64,000 bases of DNA from Phaeovulum vinaykumarii (GTDB taxonomy: Bacteria > Pseudomonadota > Alphaproteobacteria > Rhodobacterales > Rhodobacteraceae), in contig NZ_FTOM01000002.1 of NCBI RefSeq assembly GCF_900156695.1, positions 682,001 through 746,000 on the forward strand, given 5' to 3'. Numbering within the stretch: position 1 is the first letter of the stretch; every line of letters starts with the position of its first letter. The translations under genes were made by a program, and so were the position numbers. Positions 26,772-35,436 of this stretch are shown here, piece after piece. Below the pieces are notes generated by a model, which saw nothing but the letters and a program-made list of their open reading frames with translations, was not told the DNA's origin and ran no database searches.

Positions 26772-29288
26772 ATGCAAATTCTGGCGCGAATCCTGGTTCG
26801 TGTTTTCCTGGCCCTGACGCTTGCGGCGGGGCTCTCCGCGCCGATGGCATTGCCGCTTGCGGCCGCCACCGAAAACGCCGGCCCCGACTACAGGGCCTGG
26901 GAAACCGTGGCCAAGCGCGCCGAAAGCGCCGTGGCCGATGCCCGCGCCTCGGATGCCGCCTTCAAGGAATTGCGCGACGAGATCGTCAACTGGCGGACCC
27001 AGTTCACCGCCGCGCAGGACGCCAACAAGGAGCGGATCCAGACGCTGCGCGGCCAGATCGCGGCGCTGGGCGACCCGCCCGAGGAAGGCCAGACCGAAGC
27101 CCGCGAAATCGCCCAGCGCCGCACCGCGCTGACCAAGCAATTGGCCCAGCTCGAGGCGCCGGGCCTGGCCGCGGTCGAGGCGTTCTCGCGCGCTGACGGC
27201 ATCATCCGCGAGATCGACCGGATCTTGCGCGAACGTCAGGCGGATCAGCTTCTGCGCCTGTCGCCCACGCCGGCCAATCCGGCCAACTGGCCCGGCGCGC
27301 TCAAGCGGGTGAACGCGGCCGGCCAGCAGATCATGGACGAGATCCTGCGCAACGCCGCGCGGGACACCGCGCGGTCCGATCTCAAGACCAATGCGCCGGC
27401 GATCGTGGGTTTTCTGGCGCTGGCGCTGGTTCTCATGGCGCGCGGGCGGCGCTGGATCGAACGGCTGTCGTCGCGGCTGTCGCGTCTCTTTGCCCTGCGC
27501 GGGCAACGGGCGGTGGGCACGCTGGTGTCGCTGGGCCAGATCGCGCTGCCGCTGGCGGGGCTGACGCTGCTGGTGTCGGCGTTGCGCGAGACGGGGCTGT
27601 TTGGCACGCAAGGCGAGGCGCTTCTCGGGCATCTGCCGCTGGCGGGGCTGTTCCTCTTTGCCGCGATCTGGCTGGGCGGGCGGGTCTTCCCCCGCGCCGA
27701 AATGGACGAACCGCCTCTGGGGCTGTGGCCCGATCGGCGGGCCGAGGGGCGGTTCCTCGTGTCGATGATGGGCCTCGTGCTGGCGCTCCTGACGCTGGTC
27801 CAGACGGCAATCGTGCCGCTTCCCGGGGTCAGCCGCGGGGTCGCCAACCTGTGGGGCGAGGCGCGCCAGGTCGTCATGGATCAGGCCACCGAAGCCGCCG
27901 CCGCGGTCATCGAGCTGCCGCTGGTGGTGGTCGGCGGGCTGCTCCTGTTCCGCTTCGGTCTGCTGCTGCGCCGCCGCCCGCGCGGCCCCGAGGGCGAGGA
28001 ACAGCCCTTCCGCGACCGGCTTGCGGGCCTGGTCGGCACCGGCACGCTGATCGTGGCCATCCTGGGCCCGCTGCTGGCCGTGATCGGCTATGTCGCGGCG
28101 GCCAATGCGCTGATCTGGCCGACCATGCTGTCGCTGGGGGTGATCGGCCTGGTCTTCGTCGTTCTGAATTTCGTCAACAATCTCTATGCCTTCGTCATGC
28201 GCCTTGAGGGCGACGAGGATTCGCTGGCCCCGGTTCTGATCGGCTTTGCGCTGTCGCTGGCCGCGGTGCCGGTGCTGGCGCTGATCTGGGGCGCGCGGCC
28301 CGACGATCTGGCCGAGGTCTGGACGCGGTTCCAGAACGGGTTTGACCTGGGTGGGGTGCGGCTGTCGCCGACGGCGCTGCTGACCTTCGGGGTCGTCTTC
28401 ACGCTGGGCTACGGGCTGACGCGGCTGATGCAGGGGGCGCTGAAATCCTCGGTGCTGCCGCGCACCAAGCTCGACACCGGCGGGCGCAATGCGGTCGTGT
28501 CGGGGGTCGGCTATGTGGGGATTTTCGCCGCCGCGCTGTTGGCGATCACCTCCGCGGGGATCGACCTGTCGTCGCTGGCCATCGTCGCCGGGGCGCTGTC
28601 GGTCGGCATCGGTTTCGGCCTTCAGAACATCGTGTCGAACTTCGTCTCGGGGATCATCCTGCTGATCGAGCGTCCGATCTCGCAGGGTGACTGGATCGAG
28701 GTCGGCGGCCAGATGGGCATCGTCAAGGATATCTCGGTGCGCTCGACCCGGATCGAGACCTTCGACCGCACCGACGTGATCGTGCCCAACGCCGATCTGG
28801 TGGCGGGCCAGGTCACCAACTGGACGCGCGGCAATGTCACGGGGCGTCTGATCGTCAAGGTGGGCGTGGCCTATGGCACCGACACCCGCAAGGTCGAACG
28901 CATCCTGACCGAGATCGCCGAGGCGCATCCGCTGGTCATGGTCGACCCGCCGCCGCGCGTCTATTTCATGGGCTTCGGGGCCGACAGCCTGGACTTCGAG
29001 ATCCGCGTCATGCTGTCGGACGTGAACTTCAAGCTGTCGGTCAATTCCGAGATGCACCACCAGATCGCCGAGCGGTTCAAGGCCGAGGGCATCGAGATCC
29101 CCTATGCCCAGCGCGATGTCTGGCTGCGCAATCCCGAGGCTTTGGTGTCTGCCCCGCAGGCGGTCGCGCCCGCGTCCCCCGCGCCGTCGGGGAAACCCGC
29201 GCTGCCCGACCGCGCCAGCATCGCCTTCAACAACGACCCCGATGCGGACGGCGACGGGGACGGCGACGGGGACGGCGACGGGCGCTAG
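26772..29288 (+). CDS. Large MscS-family mechanosensitive channel (DUF3772 type)
   Basis: This 838-residue inner-membrane channel has a signal peptide (about 1-33), a periplasmic coiled-coil DUF3772-like domain (about 34-205), multiple TM helices, and the MscS core from about 570 on. The pore helix includes SLAIVAGALSVGIGFGLQNIVSNFVSG, followed by the beta domain RPISQGDWIEVGGQMGIVKDIS and VPNADLV. The cytoplasmic tail ends in an Asp-Gly run encoded by three exact 12-bp repeats at 29247-29282. Channels of this size resemble MscK/YbiO-type gates that relieve osmotic shock. Confidence 0.9.
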   Translation: MQILARILVRVFLALTLAAGLSAPMALPLAAATENAGPDYRAWETVAKRAESAVADARASDAAFKELRDEIVNWRTQFTAAQDANKERIQTLRGQIAALGDPPEEGQTEAREIAQRRTALTKQLAQLEAPGLAAVEAFSRADGIIREIDRILRERQADQLLRLSPTPANPANWPGALKRVNAAGQQIMDEILRNAARDTARSDLKTNAPAIVGFLALALVLMARGRRWIERLSSRLSRLFALRGQRAVGTLVSLGQIALPLAGLTLLVSALRETGLFGTQGEALLGHLPLAGLFLFAAIWLGGRVFPRAEMDEPPLGLWPDRRAEGRFLVSMMGLVLALLTLVQTAIVPLPGVSRGVANLWGEARQVVMDQATEAAAAVIELPLVVVGGLLLFRFGLLLRRRPRGPEGEEQPFRDRLAGLVGTGTLIVAILGPLLAVIGYVAAANALIWPTMLSLGVIGLVFVVLNFVNNLYAFVMRLEGDEDSLAPVLIGFALSLAAVPVLALIWGARPDDLAEVWTRFQNGFDLGGVRLSPTALLTFGVVFTLGYGLTRLMQGALKSSVLPRTKLDTGGRNAVVSGVGYVGIFAAALLAITSAGIDLSSLAIVAGALSVGIGFGLQNIVSNFVSGIILLIERPISQGDWIEVGGQMGIVKDISVRSTRIETFDRTDVIVPNADLVAGQVTNWTRGNVTGRLIVKVGVAYGTDTRKVERILTEIAEAHPLVMVDPPPRVYFMGFGADSLDFEIRVMLSDVNFKLSVNSEMHHQIAERFKAEGIEIPYAQRDVWLRNPEALVSAPQAVAPASPAPSGKPALPDRASIAFNNDPDADGDGDGDGDGDGR
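29247..29282 (+). repeat. Three exact 12-bp tandem repeats at the 3' end of the MscS gene
   Basis: The unit GACGGCGACGGG occurs three times without change and encodes the DGDG tail just before the stop codon. Confidence 0.9.
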
Positions 29289-29317
29289 GCGCGCAGCGGT
29301 GCATCAGCGCTGTCTGC

Positions 29318-30649
29318 TCAGCGCGGCTCGGGGGACGGGGTCTTGGGGGACGGAGCCTCGGGGGACGGAGCCTCGGGGGACGGGGCGTCGATATCGGGCG
29401 TCGCCTCGACCAGCCCCTCGCGCGACAGCGCCACGGCCAGCGGATGCAGCGCCGGGCTTTGCGTGGCCACGATCATCAGCGCGACCATGATCGGCACCGC
29501 CAGGAACATGCCCGGCAAGCCCCAGATCGCGCCCCAGAAGGCCAGCGAGATGATGATGCCGAAGCTTGAAAGCCGCAGCGCGCGGCCCATCAGCATCGGG
29601 TCGATGATGTTGCCGATCACGAATTGCACCAGCCCCAGACCGCCCAGCACCGCGATCGAGGTGCCTGGATCGCCGGTTTGCACCTGCACCACCAGCGCCG
29701 CCGCGGCGGTGGCGATGATCGAGCCCAGCGACGGGATGAAGTTCAGCGCGAAGGTCAGCACCGCCACCGGCATGGCCAGGTCGAACCCGGCGGCGCGGAA
29801 GACGGCATAGACGATGGCGCCGGTCACCGCGCTGACGCCCGTCTTGACCAGCAGATAGCGGTTGACGCGATGCATGATCGTGGCCACCACCTGCGCGGTG
29901 TGGCGCGCCTGACCCTGGTCGCCGGCCAGCCGCAGGAGCTTGGTCTCGAACCACATCCGCTCGGCGAACAGGAAGCCCACGAACAGGATCACCAGCACGC
30001 TGGCCGACAGCAGGCTCGAGGCCTGGCCGGCAAGGGTGCGCAGATAGCTGGGCAGGCCGATGGTGCGCATCGTGTCCAGCATGGCGGCTTCGACATCGGC
30101 CCCCATCCAGCCGAACATCTCGGCGATGGTCTTCTGCATCGGCTCGGCATAGCTCAGCGCCAGTGTCAGCACTTCGTTGACCTGGGCGACAACGACCGCC
30201 GCCGCGGTCAGCAGCGCCGTCGAGATCAGCAGCAGCGCCGCGATCGAGGCCAGCCAGACCGGCACATGCACCGGCCCCAGCCGCAGCCGCGCAATGATGC
30301 GGATCGCCTCCGAGGTCAGCGAGAAGATGATGATCGCCACCACCAGCGAGATCAGGATGAATCGCGCCTCGGACAGCAGGAACAGCCCCAGGATGAAGGC
30401 GATGATGCCCAGAAACAGCGTTTGCAGTTGTGCCAGCCGCGGCAGCGACGACGACGGGGCAAGAAGCCCGGCCATGCGGCCGCCGACGGGGCCGGCGCCC
30501 GTCATGCCGCCCGTGACGCTGCCTGCGCCGGCCGTTGCGTCGGTTTCGGGTGCGGTCGTCGCGGTGTCGGCGGTCCTGCCGCCCCGGTCCTGCCCGTCGC
30601 TTTGTTTCTGCCCGTCGCCGCGTGGCGTTTCGGGATGTTCGACCGTCAC
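29318..30649 (-). CDS. AI-2E family transporter (UPF0118/PerM-like exporter)
   Basis: This 443-residue membrane protein of the AI-2 exporter family has about eight TM helices, beginning at LQTLFLGIIAFILGLFLL, and the family strings LNFIPSLGSIIA and GNIIDPMLMGRALRLSSFGIIISLAFWGAIWG split by short loops. Substrates vary in this family and none can be assigned. The first 65 residues are a Gly/Thr-rich cytoplasmic extension. The start is GTG at 30649, preceded by GGGAGGATCCAG. The C-terminus is built from pentad repeats APSPE encoded by 15-bp tandem repeats. It converges with the MscS gene, leaving 29 bases between stops. Confidence 0.88.
   Translation of the reverse strand: MTVEHPETPRGDGQKQSDGQDRGGRTADTATTAPETDATAGAGSVTGGMTGAGPVGGRMAGLLAPSSSLPRLAQLQTLFLGIIAFILGLFLLSEARFILISLVVAIIIFSLTSEAIRIIARLRLGPVHVPVWLASIAALLLISTALLTAAAVVVAQVNEVLTLALSYAEPMQKTIAEMFGWMGADVEAAMLDTMRTIGLPSYLRTLAGQASSLLSASVLVILFVGFLFAERMWFETKLLRLAGDQGQARHTAQVVATIMHRVNRYLLVKTGVSAVTGAIVYAVFRAAGFDLAMPVAVLTFALNFIPSLGSIIATAAAALVVQVQTGDPGTSIAVLGGLGLVQFVIGNIIDPMLMGRALRLSSFGIIISLAFWGAIWGLPGMFLAVPIMVALMIVATQSPALHPLAVALSREGLVEATPDIDAPSPEAPSPEAPSPKTPSPEPR
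29327..29386 (-). repeat. Four 15-bp tandem repeats at the 3' end of the AI-2E exporter gene
   Basis: Units beginning at 29327, 29342, 29357 and 29372 differ at only a few positions (plus-strand core CTCGGGGGACGGAGC). They encode the C-terminal APSPE/KTPSP pentads. Confidence 0.85.
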
Positions 30650-30833
30650 CTGGATCCTCCCGGATGGTCTTGCGCGCTGCGTGCCGCACGTGCCCCGCGC
30701 GGCCTTGCGCCCAAGCTAGTGAGCGCGCCGGGCGCTGACAAGCGCACGGTCTGCCGCGGCGGCGGCAGGGGCGCAGGGTCTGCCGCGGCGGCAGATGGGC
30801 GCGCAGGCGGGCACAAGGGGGGGCGGCGCATGC

Positions 30834-30860
30834 AAAAGGCCGCGGCACGGGCCGCGGCCT
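30834..30860 (-). terminator. Rho-independent terminator of infC
   Basis: On the minus strand AGGCCGCGGC pairs with GCCGCGGCCT around a CCGT loop, and the stem runs into TTTT. It starts 23 bases after the infC stop codon. Confidence 0.9.
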
Positions 30861-30882
30861 GGAAGACGCAGTGCGCGCGCGC

Positions 30883-31422
30883 TTAGCGGGGGGCGATCAT
30901 CATCACCATCTGCCGCCCTTCCAGCTTGGGCATGCTCTCGACCTTGCCGGCCTCGCCCACGTCATCCTTGACGCGGTTGAGAAGCTCGAGCCCCAGCTGC
31001 TGGTGGGCCATCTCGCGGCCGCGGAAGCGCAGCGTGATCTTGACCTTGTCGCCCTCGGACAGGAATTTCATCACCGACCGCATCTTGACGTCATAATCAT
31101 GCGTGTCGGTGCCGGGGCGGAACTTGATCTCCTTGATCTCGATGACCTTCTGCTTCTTGCGGGCTTCGGCTTCGCGTTTTTGCTGTTCATACTTGAACTT
31201 GCCGAAATCCATGATCTTGCAGACCGGCGGCTTGGCCGTGGGCGAGATCTCCACCAGATCGAGGCCCGCTTCCTGAGCCATGGCAAGCGCCTTGGCGGGG
31301 GTCACGACCCCGACGTTCTCGCCTTCCGCTCCGATCAGACGGATCTCCGGGGCGCGGATGCGGTCGTTGACGCGGGGACCGGTATCGCGCTGGGGCGGGG
31401 CGTTGTGTGGGCGACGAGCTAT
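30883..31422 (-). CDS. infC: Translation initiation factor IF-3, apparent AUA start codon
   Basis: IF-3 binds the 30S subunit and checks the start codon. The conserved core ([22 protein letters not shown], then [12 protein letters not shown] and [11 protein letters not shown]) is complete. An ATG at 31305 would cut off about 39 conserved N-terminal residues, including [20 protein letters not shown]. Extending the frame reaches [11 protein letters not shown], whose first codon ATA (31422-31420) lies seven bases after AAGGAG. No ATG, GTG or TTG fits. A rare AUU start is how E. coli infC autoregulates; AUA would work the same way. Length becomes 179 residues, normal for the family. Confidence 0.9.
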   Translation of the reverse strand: MARRPHNAPPQRDTGPRVNDRIRAPEIRLIGAEGENVGVVTPAKALAMAQEAGLDLVEISPTAKPPVCKIMDFGKFKYEQQKREAEARKKQKVIEIKEIKFRPGTDTHDYDVKMRSVMKFLSEGDKVKITLRFRGREMAHQQLGLELLNRVKDDVGEAGKVESMPKLEGRQMVMMIAPR

Positions 31423-31598
31423 GGCGGCACTCCTTCTATGGCCGAAATGGATTGCCGCGGAAAATAGCTTTCGCCGTTCCGGGATTCAACCGCCTTTGAC
31501 GGTGCATCCTGATGCTGACGCGCGGCATTTCGGCGGCCGGGCCGGCACGCGGTGCAGCTTCGGGTTGAGGAAACCGGAAAGTTCGAATCGCTCGACAG

Positions 31599-31620
31599 TT
31601 GGCATACTGTCGTATACCAA
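31599..31620. promoter_or_regulatory. Inverted repeat upstream of fumC, candidate operator
   Basis: TTGGCATAC (31599-31607) and GTATACCAA (31612-31620) match in 8 of 9 positions as an inverted repeat around TGTC. TTGGTATAC-type half sites with outer TTGG/CCAA resemble GntR-family operators. It lies 58 bases before the fumC start, in the 255-bp region between infC and fumC. Confidence 0.5.
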
Positions 31621-31677
31621 TTGCAAAGACCGGCCCGCGGGACTAAAGACGCCGCGAAGGATTTCAGGAGGTTTCCC

Positions 31678-33084
31678 ATGACCCAGACGGCGCAATCCAC
31701 CCGGACCGAAACCGACAGCTTCGGCCCGCTCGAGGTTCCCGCGGACAAGTATTGGGGCGCACAGACCCAGCGCTCGATCATGAATTTCCCGATCGGCTGG
31801 GAACGCCAGCCGGTGCCGGTCATCCGCGCGCTGGGGGTGATCAAGAAGGCCTGCGCGCTGTCGAACATGGCGCTGGGCACCATGACGCCCGAGATCGGCA
31901 ACGCCATCGTGGCCGCCGCCACCGAGGTGATCGAAGGCAAGTTCGACGACAACTTCCCGCTGGTGGTCTGGCAGACCGGTTCGGGCACGCAATCGAACAT
32001 GAACGCCAATGAGGTGATCTCGAACCGCGCGATCGAGATCCTGGGCGGCGTGATGGGCTCGAAGACCCCGGTTCACCCCAACGATCATTGCAACATGGGG
32101 CAAAGCTCGAACGACACCTTCCCGACCGCGATGCATGTCGCCATCGGCATGCATGCGCGTGACGTGCTTCTGCCGGGGCTGCGCAAGCTGCATGCCGCGC
32201 TGGAGGCCAAGTCCGAAGAATTCAAGGATATCATCAAGATCGGCCGCACCCATACGCAGGATGCCACGCCGCTGACGCTGGGCCAGGAATTCTCGGGCTA
32301 TGCGCATCAGGTCGCCATGGGCATCAAGCGCATCGAGATGTGCCTGCCGCAGATCTATGAGCTGGCGCAGGGCGGCACCGCGGTCGGCACCGGGCTGAAC
32401 ACCCGCAAGGGCTGGGCCGAGATGGTCGCCGCGCGCATCGCCGAGATCACCGATCTGCCCTTCGTCACCGCGCCCAACAAGTTCGAGGCGCTGGCCGCGC
32501 ATGACGCGATGGTGATGTTCTCGGGCGCGCTCAAGACGGTGGCGGCCTCGCTCTTCAAGATCGCCAACGACATGCGCCTTCTGGGCTCGGGGCCGCGCTC
32601 GGGTCTGGGCGAATTGATCCTGCCGGAAAACGAACCCGGCTCGTCGATCATGCCCGGCAAGGTCAACCCGACCCAGGCCGAGGCGCTGACCATGGTCTGC
32701 GCCCATGTCATGGGCAACGATGCGGCGGTGGGCTTTGCCGGCAGCCAGGGCCATTTCGAGCTGAACGTCTACAACCCGATGATGTCCTATAACGTCCTGC
32801 AAAGCATGCAGCTTCTGGGCGATGCGGCCAGCTCGTTCACCGACAACATGGTGGTGGGCACCAAGGCCAACACCGCCCGCATCGAGAAGCTGATGAAGGA
32901 AAGCTTGATGCTGGTCACGGCGCTTGCGCCCACGATCGGCTATGATAATGCGACCAAGGTGGCCAAGACCGCGCACAAGAATGGCACCACGCTGCGCGAG
33001 GAGGCGATCAATCTGGGCTTCGTCGATGGCGAGACGTTCGATCGCATCGTGCGTCCCGAGGACATGATCGGCCCGAAGGACTGA
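31678..33084 (+). CDS. fumC: Fumarate hydratase, class II
   Basis: This oxygen-stable, iron-free TCA-cycle enzyme interconverts fumarate and malate. The 468 residues include the early [21 protein letters not shown], the [13 protein letters not shown] and [11 protein letters not shown] blocks, [17 protein letters not shown], and the superfamily signature [13 protein letters not shown] with its catalytic serine. The ribosome site CAGGAGG precedes the ATG at 31678; sequence before it shows no fumarase homology. A candidate operator lies upstream and two small genes follow with short gaps. Confidence 0.96.
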   Translation: MTQTAQSTRTETDSFGPLEVPADKYWGAQTQRSIMNFPIGWERQPVPVIRALGVIKKACALSNMALGTMTPEIGNAIVAAATEVIEGKFDDNFPLVVWQTGSGTQSNMNANEVISNRAIEILGGVMGSKTPVHPNDHCNMGQSSNDTFPTAMHVAIGMHARDVLLPGLRKLHAALEAKSEEFKDIIKIGRTHTQDATPLTLGQEFSGYAHQVAMGIKRIEMCLPQIYELAQGGTAVGTGLNTRKGWAEMVAARIAEITDLPFVTAPNKFEALAAHDAMVMFSGALKTVAASLFKIANDMRLLGSGPRSGLGELILPENEPGSSIMPGKVNPTQAEALTMVCAHVMGNDAAVGFAGSQGHFELNVYNPMMSYNVLQSMQLLGDAASSFTDNMVVGTKANTARIEKLMKESLMLVTALAPTIGYDNATKVAKTAHKNGTTLREEAINLGFVDGETFDRIVRPEDMIGPKD

Positions 33085-33088
33085 CCTC

Positions 33089-33310
33089 ATGGCCGAGGTC
33101 GTCAACCTTCGGCAAGCACGCAAGAACCGCGCGCGCGCAGAGAAACGCGCGCGCGGGGACGAAAACGCGGCCCGCTTCGGGCGCGACAAGGCCGAGCGTC
33201 GTCTGAGCGAGGCGCAGACGGCCATGGAGAAGGCCCGGCTCGAGGCGCATCAACGCGAGCCGGCCCGTTCTGACGATGGACAGAGCGCGGAGAACCCGCG
33301 CGAGGATTGA
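33089..33310 (+). CDS. DUF4169 family protein
   Basis: This is a 73-residue, highly charged, probably helical protein. The pattern AEVVNLRQARKNRARAEKR followed by ENAARFGRDKAER is the DUF4169 family, small proteins of alphaproteobacteria without assigned function. It starts four bases after fumC and is very likely co-transcribed with it. The disordered C-terminus (REPARSDDGQSAENPRED) is typical. Confidence 0.8.
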   Translation: MAEVVNLRQARKNRARAEKRARGDENAARFGRDKAERRLSEAQTAMEKARLEAHQREPARSDDGQSAENPRED

Positions 33311-33379
33311 CCGAGGATCTGCGGACGGCGTCGAGGCGGCGGCATCCGCTCCAAGGACGGGCTTTGCCTCGAACGGAAG

Positions 33380-33610
33380 ATGAATCGACCACAAAAACAC
33401 TCGCTGACACTTGCGGGACACCGCACATCGGTCACGCTGGAACCCGAGTTCTGGGACGCGTTCCGGGAAATCGCTCAGGAGAATGGCAAGGGGATCAATG
33501 CCCTGGCGGCAGAGATCGACGCGGCCCGCGGCGCCCGCTGCGGATTGGCCACGGCGATCCGGCTGCATGTCCTGGCCCATTACCGCGCCCTGGTGCGCGG
33601 GGCGGCCTGA
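33380..33610 (+). CDS. Ribbon-helix-helix domain protein
   Basis: This 76-residue protein resembles the RHH_4 family: HSLTLAGHRTSVTLEPEFWDAFREIA, then GINALAAEIDA and ATAIRLHVLAHYR. The first segment would be the beta ribbon and the next two the helices of a DNA-binding dimer. The target is unknown. It follows fumC and the DUF4169 gene, an arrangement I recognise from other Rhodobacterales. Some members are labelled as aryl-sulfate sulfotransferase by transferred annotation, which the fold does not support. Confidence 0.8.
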   Translation: MNRPQKHSLTLAGHRTSVTLEPEFWDAFREIAQENGKGINALAAEIDAARGARCGLATAIRLHVLAHYRALVRGAA

Positions 33611-33642
33611 GGGCAGGGGGCCGGTTTCGCGCTGTCCCCGGC

Positions 33643-33661
33643 CCGGTTCGGCCTGAACCGG
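33643..33661 (+). terminator. Hairpin after the ribbon-helix-helix gene
   Basis: CCGGTTC and GAACCGG form a 7-bp perfect stem with a GGCCT loop, 32 bases past the stop codon. There is no T-run. Confidence 0.4.
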
Positions 33662-33772
33662 CGCGCCGATGGGGGCGCCGGGCAGGGGGAGTTGTGCCCA
33701 TCAGATCGCGCCCGCCTTCCGCGGGGCGCGCAGGGTTATTCTTGCCGTGCGCGCGGGCTTCGTCGTGCGCGC

Positions 33773-33802
33773 CCCTCTCTGGCCGCGCGCGGCCAGAGAG
33801 GG
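33773..33802. other. 30-bp perfect palindrome in a 443-base gene-free stretch
   Basis: CCCTCTCT, GGCCGCGCGCGGCC and AGAGAGGG together read the same on both strands. It is the main feature of the gap between the ribbon-helix-helix gene and the DUF502 gene (33611-34053). I see no convincing coding sequence in that gap. A weak promoter-like TTGCGG-17-TACATA (33984-34012) lies before the DUF502 gene. Confidence 0.7.
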
Positions 33803-34053
33803 CGATTCCGTGCCGCGCCCTTGTTCAGCACTGCCCCTGCAAAGGACCGTGCTTGCTCAGTCGCCCGTTTCGGCGGCAAAGCGCCCGCGCCATGCGGCAC
33901 CGGCGGGCGTCGGGCCGTTCGGTGCGCGCGGCAGGCGCAGGCGTGCGACTTTGGGTTGTTTTCACCATGGCCCGGCATCAGCATTGCGGCAGGGCCGGCT
34001 GCGCCCTACATAGGATTTGCGTCACTTCGTCGCCATTCAACCGGAAATCTGAC

Positions 34054-34917
34054 ATGACCAAGCCTGTCCGACCCGCCTCTCGTCGCCGGCCGCTGTTCGC
34101 GGGTGTCCGGTCCTCGTTCTTCACGGGGCTTGTCGTGATCCTGCCCATCGGCCTGACCGGCTGGGTGATCTGGTCGCTGACCGGCTTCATCGACGGGGTG
34201 GTCCTGCCCGTCATCCCCGCCGCCTGGCAGCCCGAGCAATATATCGGTATCAACCTGCGCGGCGTGGGCGTGATCTTCTTTCTGGTCTTCACGGCCACGG
34301 TGGGCTGGCTGGCCAAGGGCTACATGGGCCGGTCGCTGATCCGCTGGGGCGAGGGGATCGTGGCGCAGATGCCGGTGGTGCGGTCGATCTACAACGGCCT
34401 CAAGCAGATCGCCGAGACCGTCCTGTCGCAGGGCGAGGAAAAATTCGACCGCGCCTGCATGATCGAATATCCGCGCAAGGGCATGTGGGCGGTGGCCTTC
34501 GTGTCCTCGTCGGCCAAGGGCGAGGTCGCCGAGGCCGGCACCCCCGAAGATCCGTTGATCTCGGTCTTCCTGCCGACGACGCCCAACCCGACCTCGGGGT
34601 TCCTGCTGTTCCTGCCGCGCTCGCAGGTGCGCTATCTGGACATGAGCGTCGAGGATGCCGCCAAGCTCATCATCTCGGCGGGGCTTGTCTATCCCAACGC
34701 CAAACCTGCCGCGCCGCCCCCGCGCCGTGGCGGGGCACCGCGTCCGGGCCGCCGTCCCGCCGCGGCCAAGCTGCCGGCGGCGCGCCCGGAAAAGGCGGCC
34801 TCGGTCGCGCCGGAACTGCCGCCGATGATCCGCGCCGATCTGCCGGTGCGCACCCCCTCCGAGACCTTTGCCGATCTGGTGGCGCGTTTCGGCCCGGTCG
34901 AACCGGCCAAGCCCTGA
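34054..34917 (+). CDS. DUF502 family membrane protein
   Basis: This 287-residue inner-membrane protein has two TM helices, SSFFTGLVVILPIGLTGWVIW and VGVIFFLVFTATVGWLAKGY, each split by the family's short loops. A conserved cytoplasmic domain follows (PVVRSIYNGLKQIAETVLSQ, then FLPTTPNPTSGFLLFLPRS), with a Pro/Arg-rich variable tail. DUF502 has no proven function. I place the start at 34054, where homology begins; the longer open frame upstream to 33307 is Arg-rich and crosses the previous gene. A clear terminator follows. Confidence 0.87.
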   Translation: MTKPVRPASRRRPLFAGVRSSFFTGLVVILPIGLTGWVIWSLTGFIDGVVLPVIPAAWQPEQYIGINLRGVGVIFFLVFTATVGWLAKGYMGRSLIRWGEGIVAQMPVVRSIYNGLKQIAETVLSQGEEKFDRACMIEYPRKGMWAVAFVSSSAKGEVAEAGTPEDPLISVFLPTTPNPTSGFLLFLPRSQVRYLDMSVEDAAKLIISAGLVYPNAKPAAPPPRRGGAPRPGRRPAAAKLPAARPEKAASVAPELPPMIRADLPVRTPSETFADLVARFGPVEPAKP

Positions 34918-34943
34918 TCCCGATCTTGCCGCCGGACATGCAC

Positions 34944-34967
34944 AAGGCGCCCGGTCGGGGCGCCTTT
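34944..34967 (+). terminator. Rho-independent terminator after the DUF502 gene
   Basis: AAGGCGCCC and GGGCGCCTT form a 9-bp perfect stem with a GGTCG loop, followed by TGTCC. It lies between two convergent genes and may work in both directions. Confidence 0.85.
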
Positions 34968-34995
34968 GTCCTGGGGATGTCGGAGGGGGGCGGCC

Positions 34996-35310
34996 TCAGC
35001 CGTCGCCGAAGCGGGCATCGTCGTCGTATTCGTCCTCGCCCTCGGGGATGTATTTCGACGACAGCGCGATCGACTGGTTGTCATGGCGCGGGTCCATGAC
35101 CACGTCCGAGGGCAGTTCGCCGGTCAGCCAGTCGCGGATTTCCTCGCGCGCGTCGGCGACCGACTGGCCGGTCATCTCGGCCACATAGGCGATGAAGCTG
35201 CGCTGGTCGCCGTCGATTTCCTCAAGCTCGGCCTCATCGGCATCGGGCCAGCGGTCCATGATGGCGTCGAGAAACGCCGACCAATTGTCCTGAACGTGGT
35301 GCCATTTCAT
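34996..35310 (-). CDS. Small acidic protein, CsbD-like pattern
   Basis: This 104-residue acidic cytoplasmic protein begins MKWHHVQDNWSAFLDAIMDRWP and continues ELEEIDGDQRSFIAYVAEMTG and AREEIRDWLTGELP. The spacing of Trp, the acidic pair and the ARE-x-I-x2-W end resembles the CsbD fold of stress proteins, but similarity is distant and no function follows. The start at 35310 is preceded by GGGGAGGC. The last 20 residues are an acidic tail (EGEDEYDDDARFGDG). Confidence 0.72.
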   Translation of the reverse strand: MKWHHVQDNWSAFLDAIMDRWPDADEAELEEIDGDQRSFIAYVAEMTGQSVADAREEIRDWLTGELPSDVVMDPRHDNQSIALSSKYIPEGEDEYDDDARFGDG

Positions 35311-35436
35311 CGCGCGGCCTCCCCTGCCTTGCGTCGTGAGGGGCGCCGCATGCGGGCCGCCCTGCATCCAAGGTTCGGATGCAAGGCCCCGTGGGTCAAG
35401 CACAAAACGCCGCCACGCCGCGGCGGAAAGCGCCGC

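Noticed and set aside
26598-29060. 820-codon minus-strand open frame across the MscS gene
   Set aside because: It is His/Arg/Gln-rich with no recognisable motif and mirrors the third-position GC bias of the plus-strand channel gene.
33307-34053. N-terminal extension of the DUF502 protein
   Set aside because: The upstream frame overlaps the ribbon-helix-helix gene, is Arg/Pro-rich, and homology starts at the ATG at 34054.
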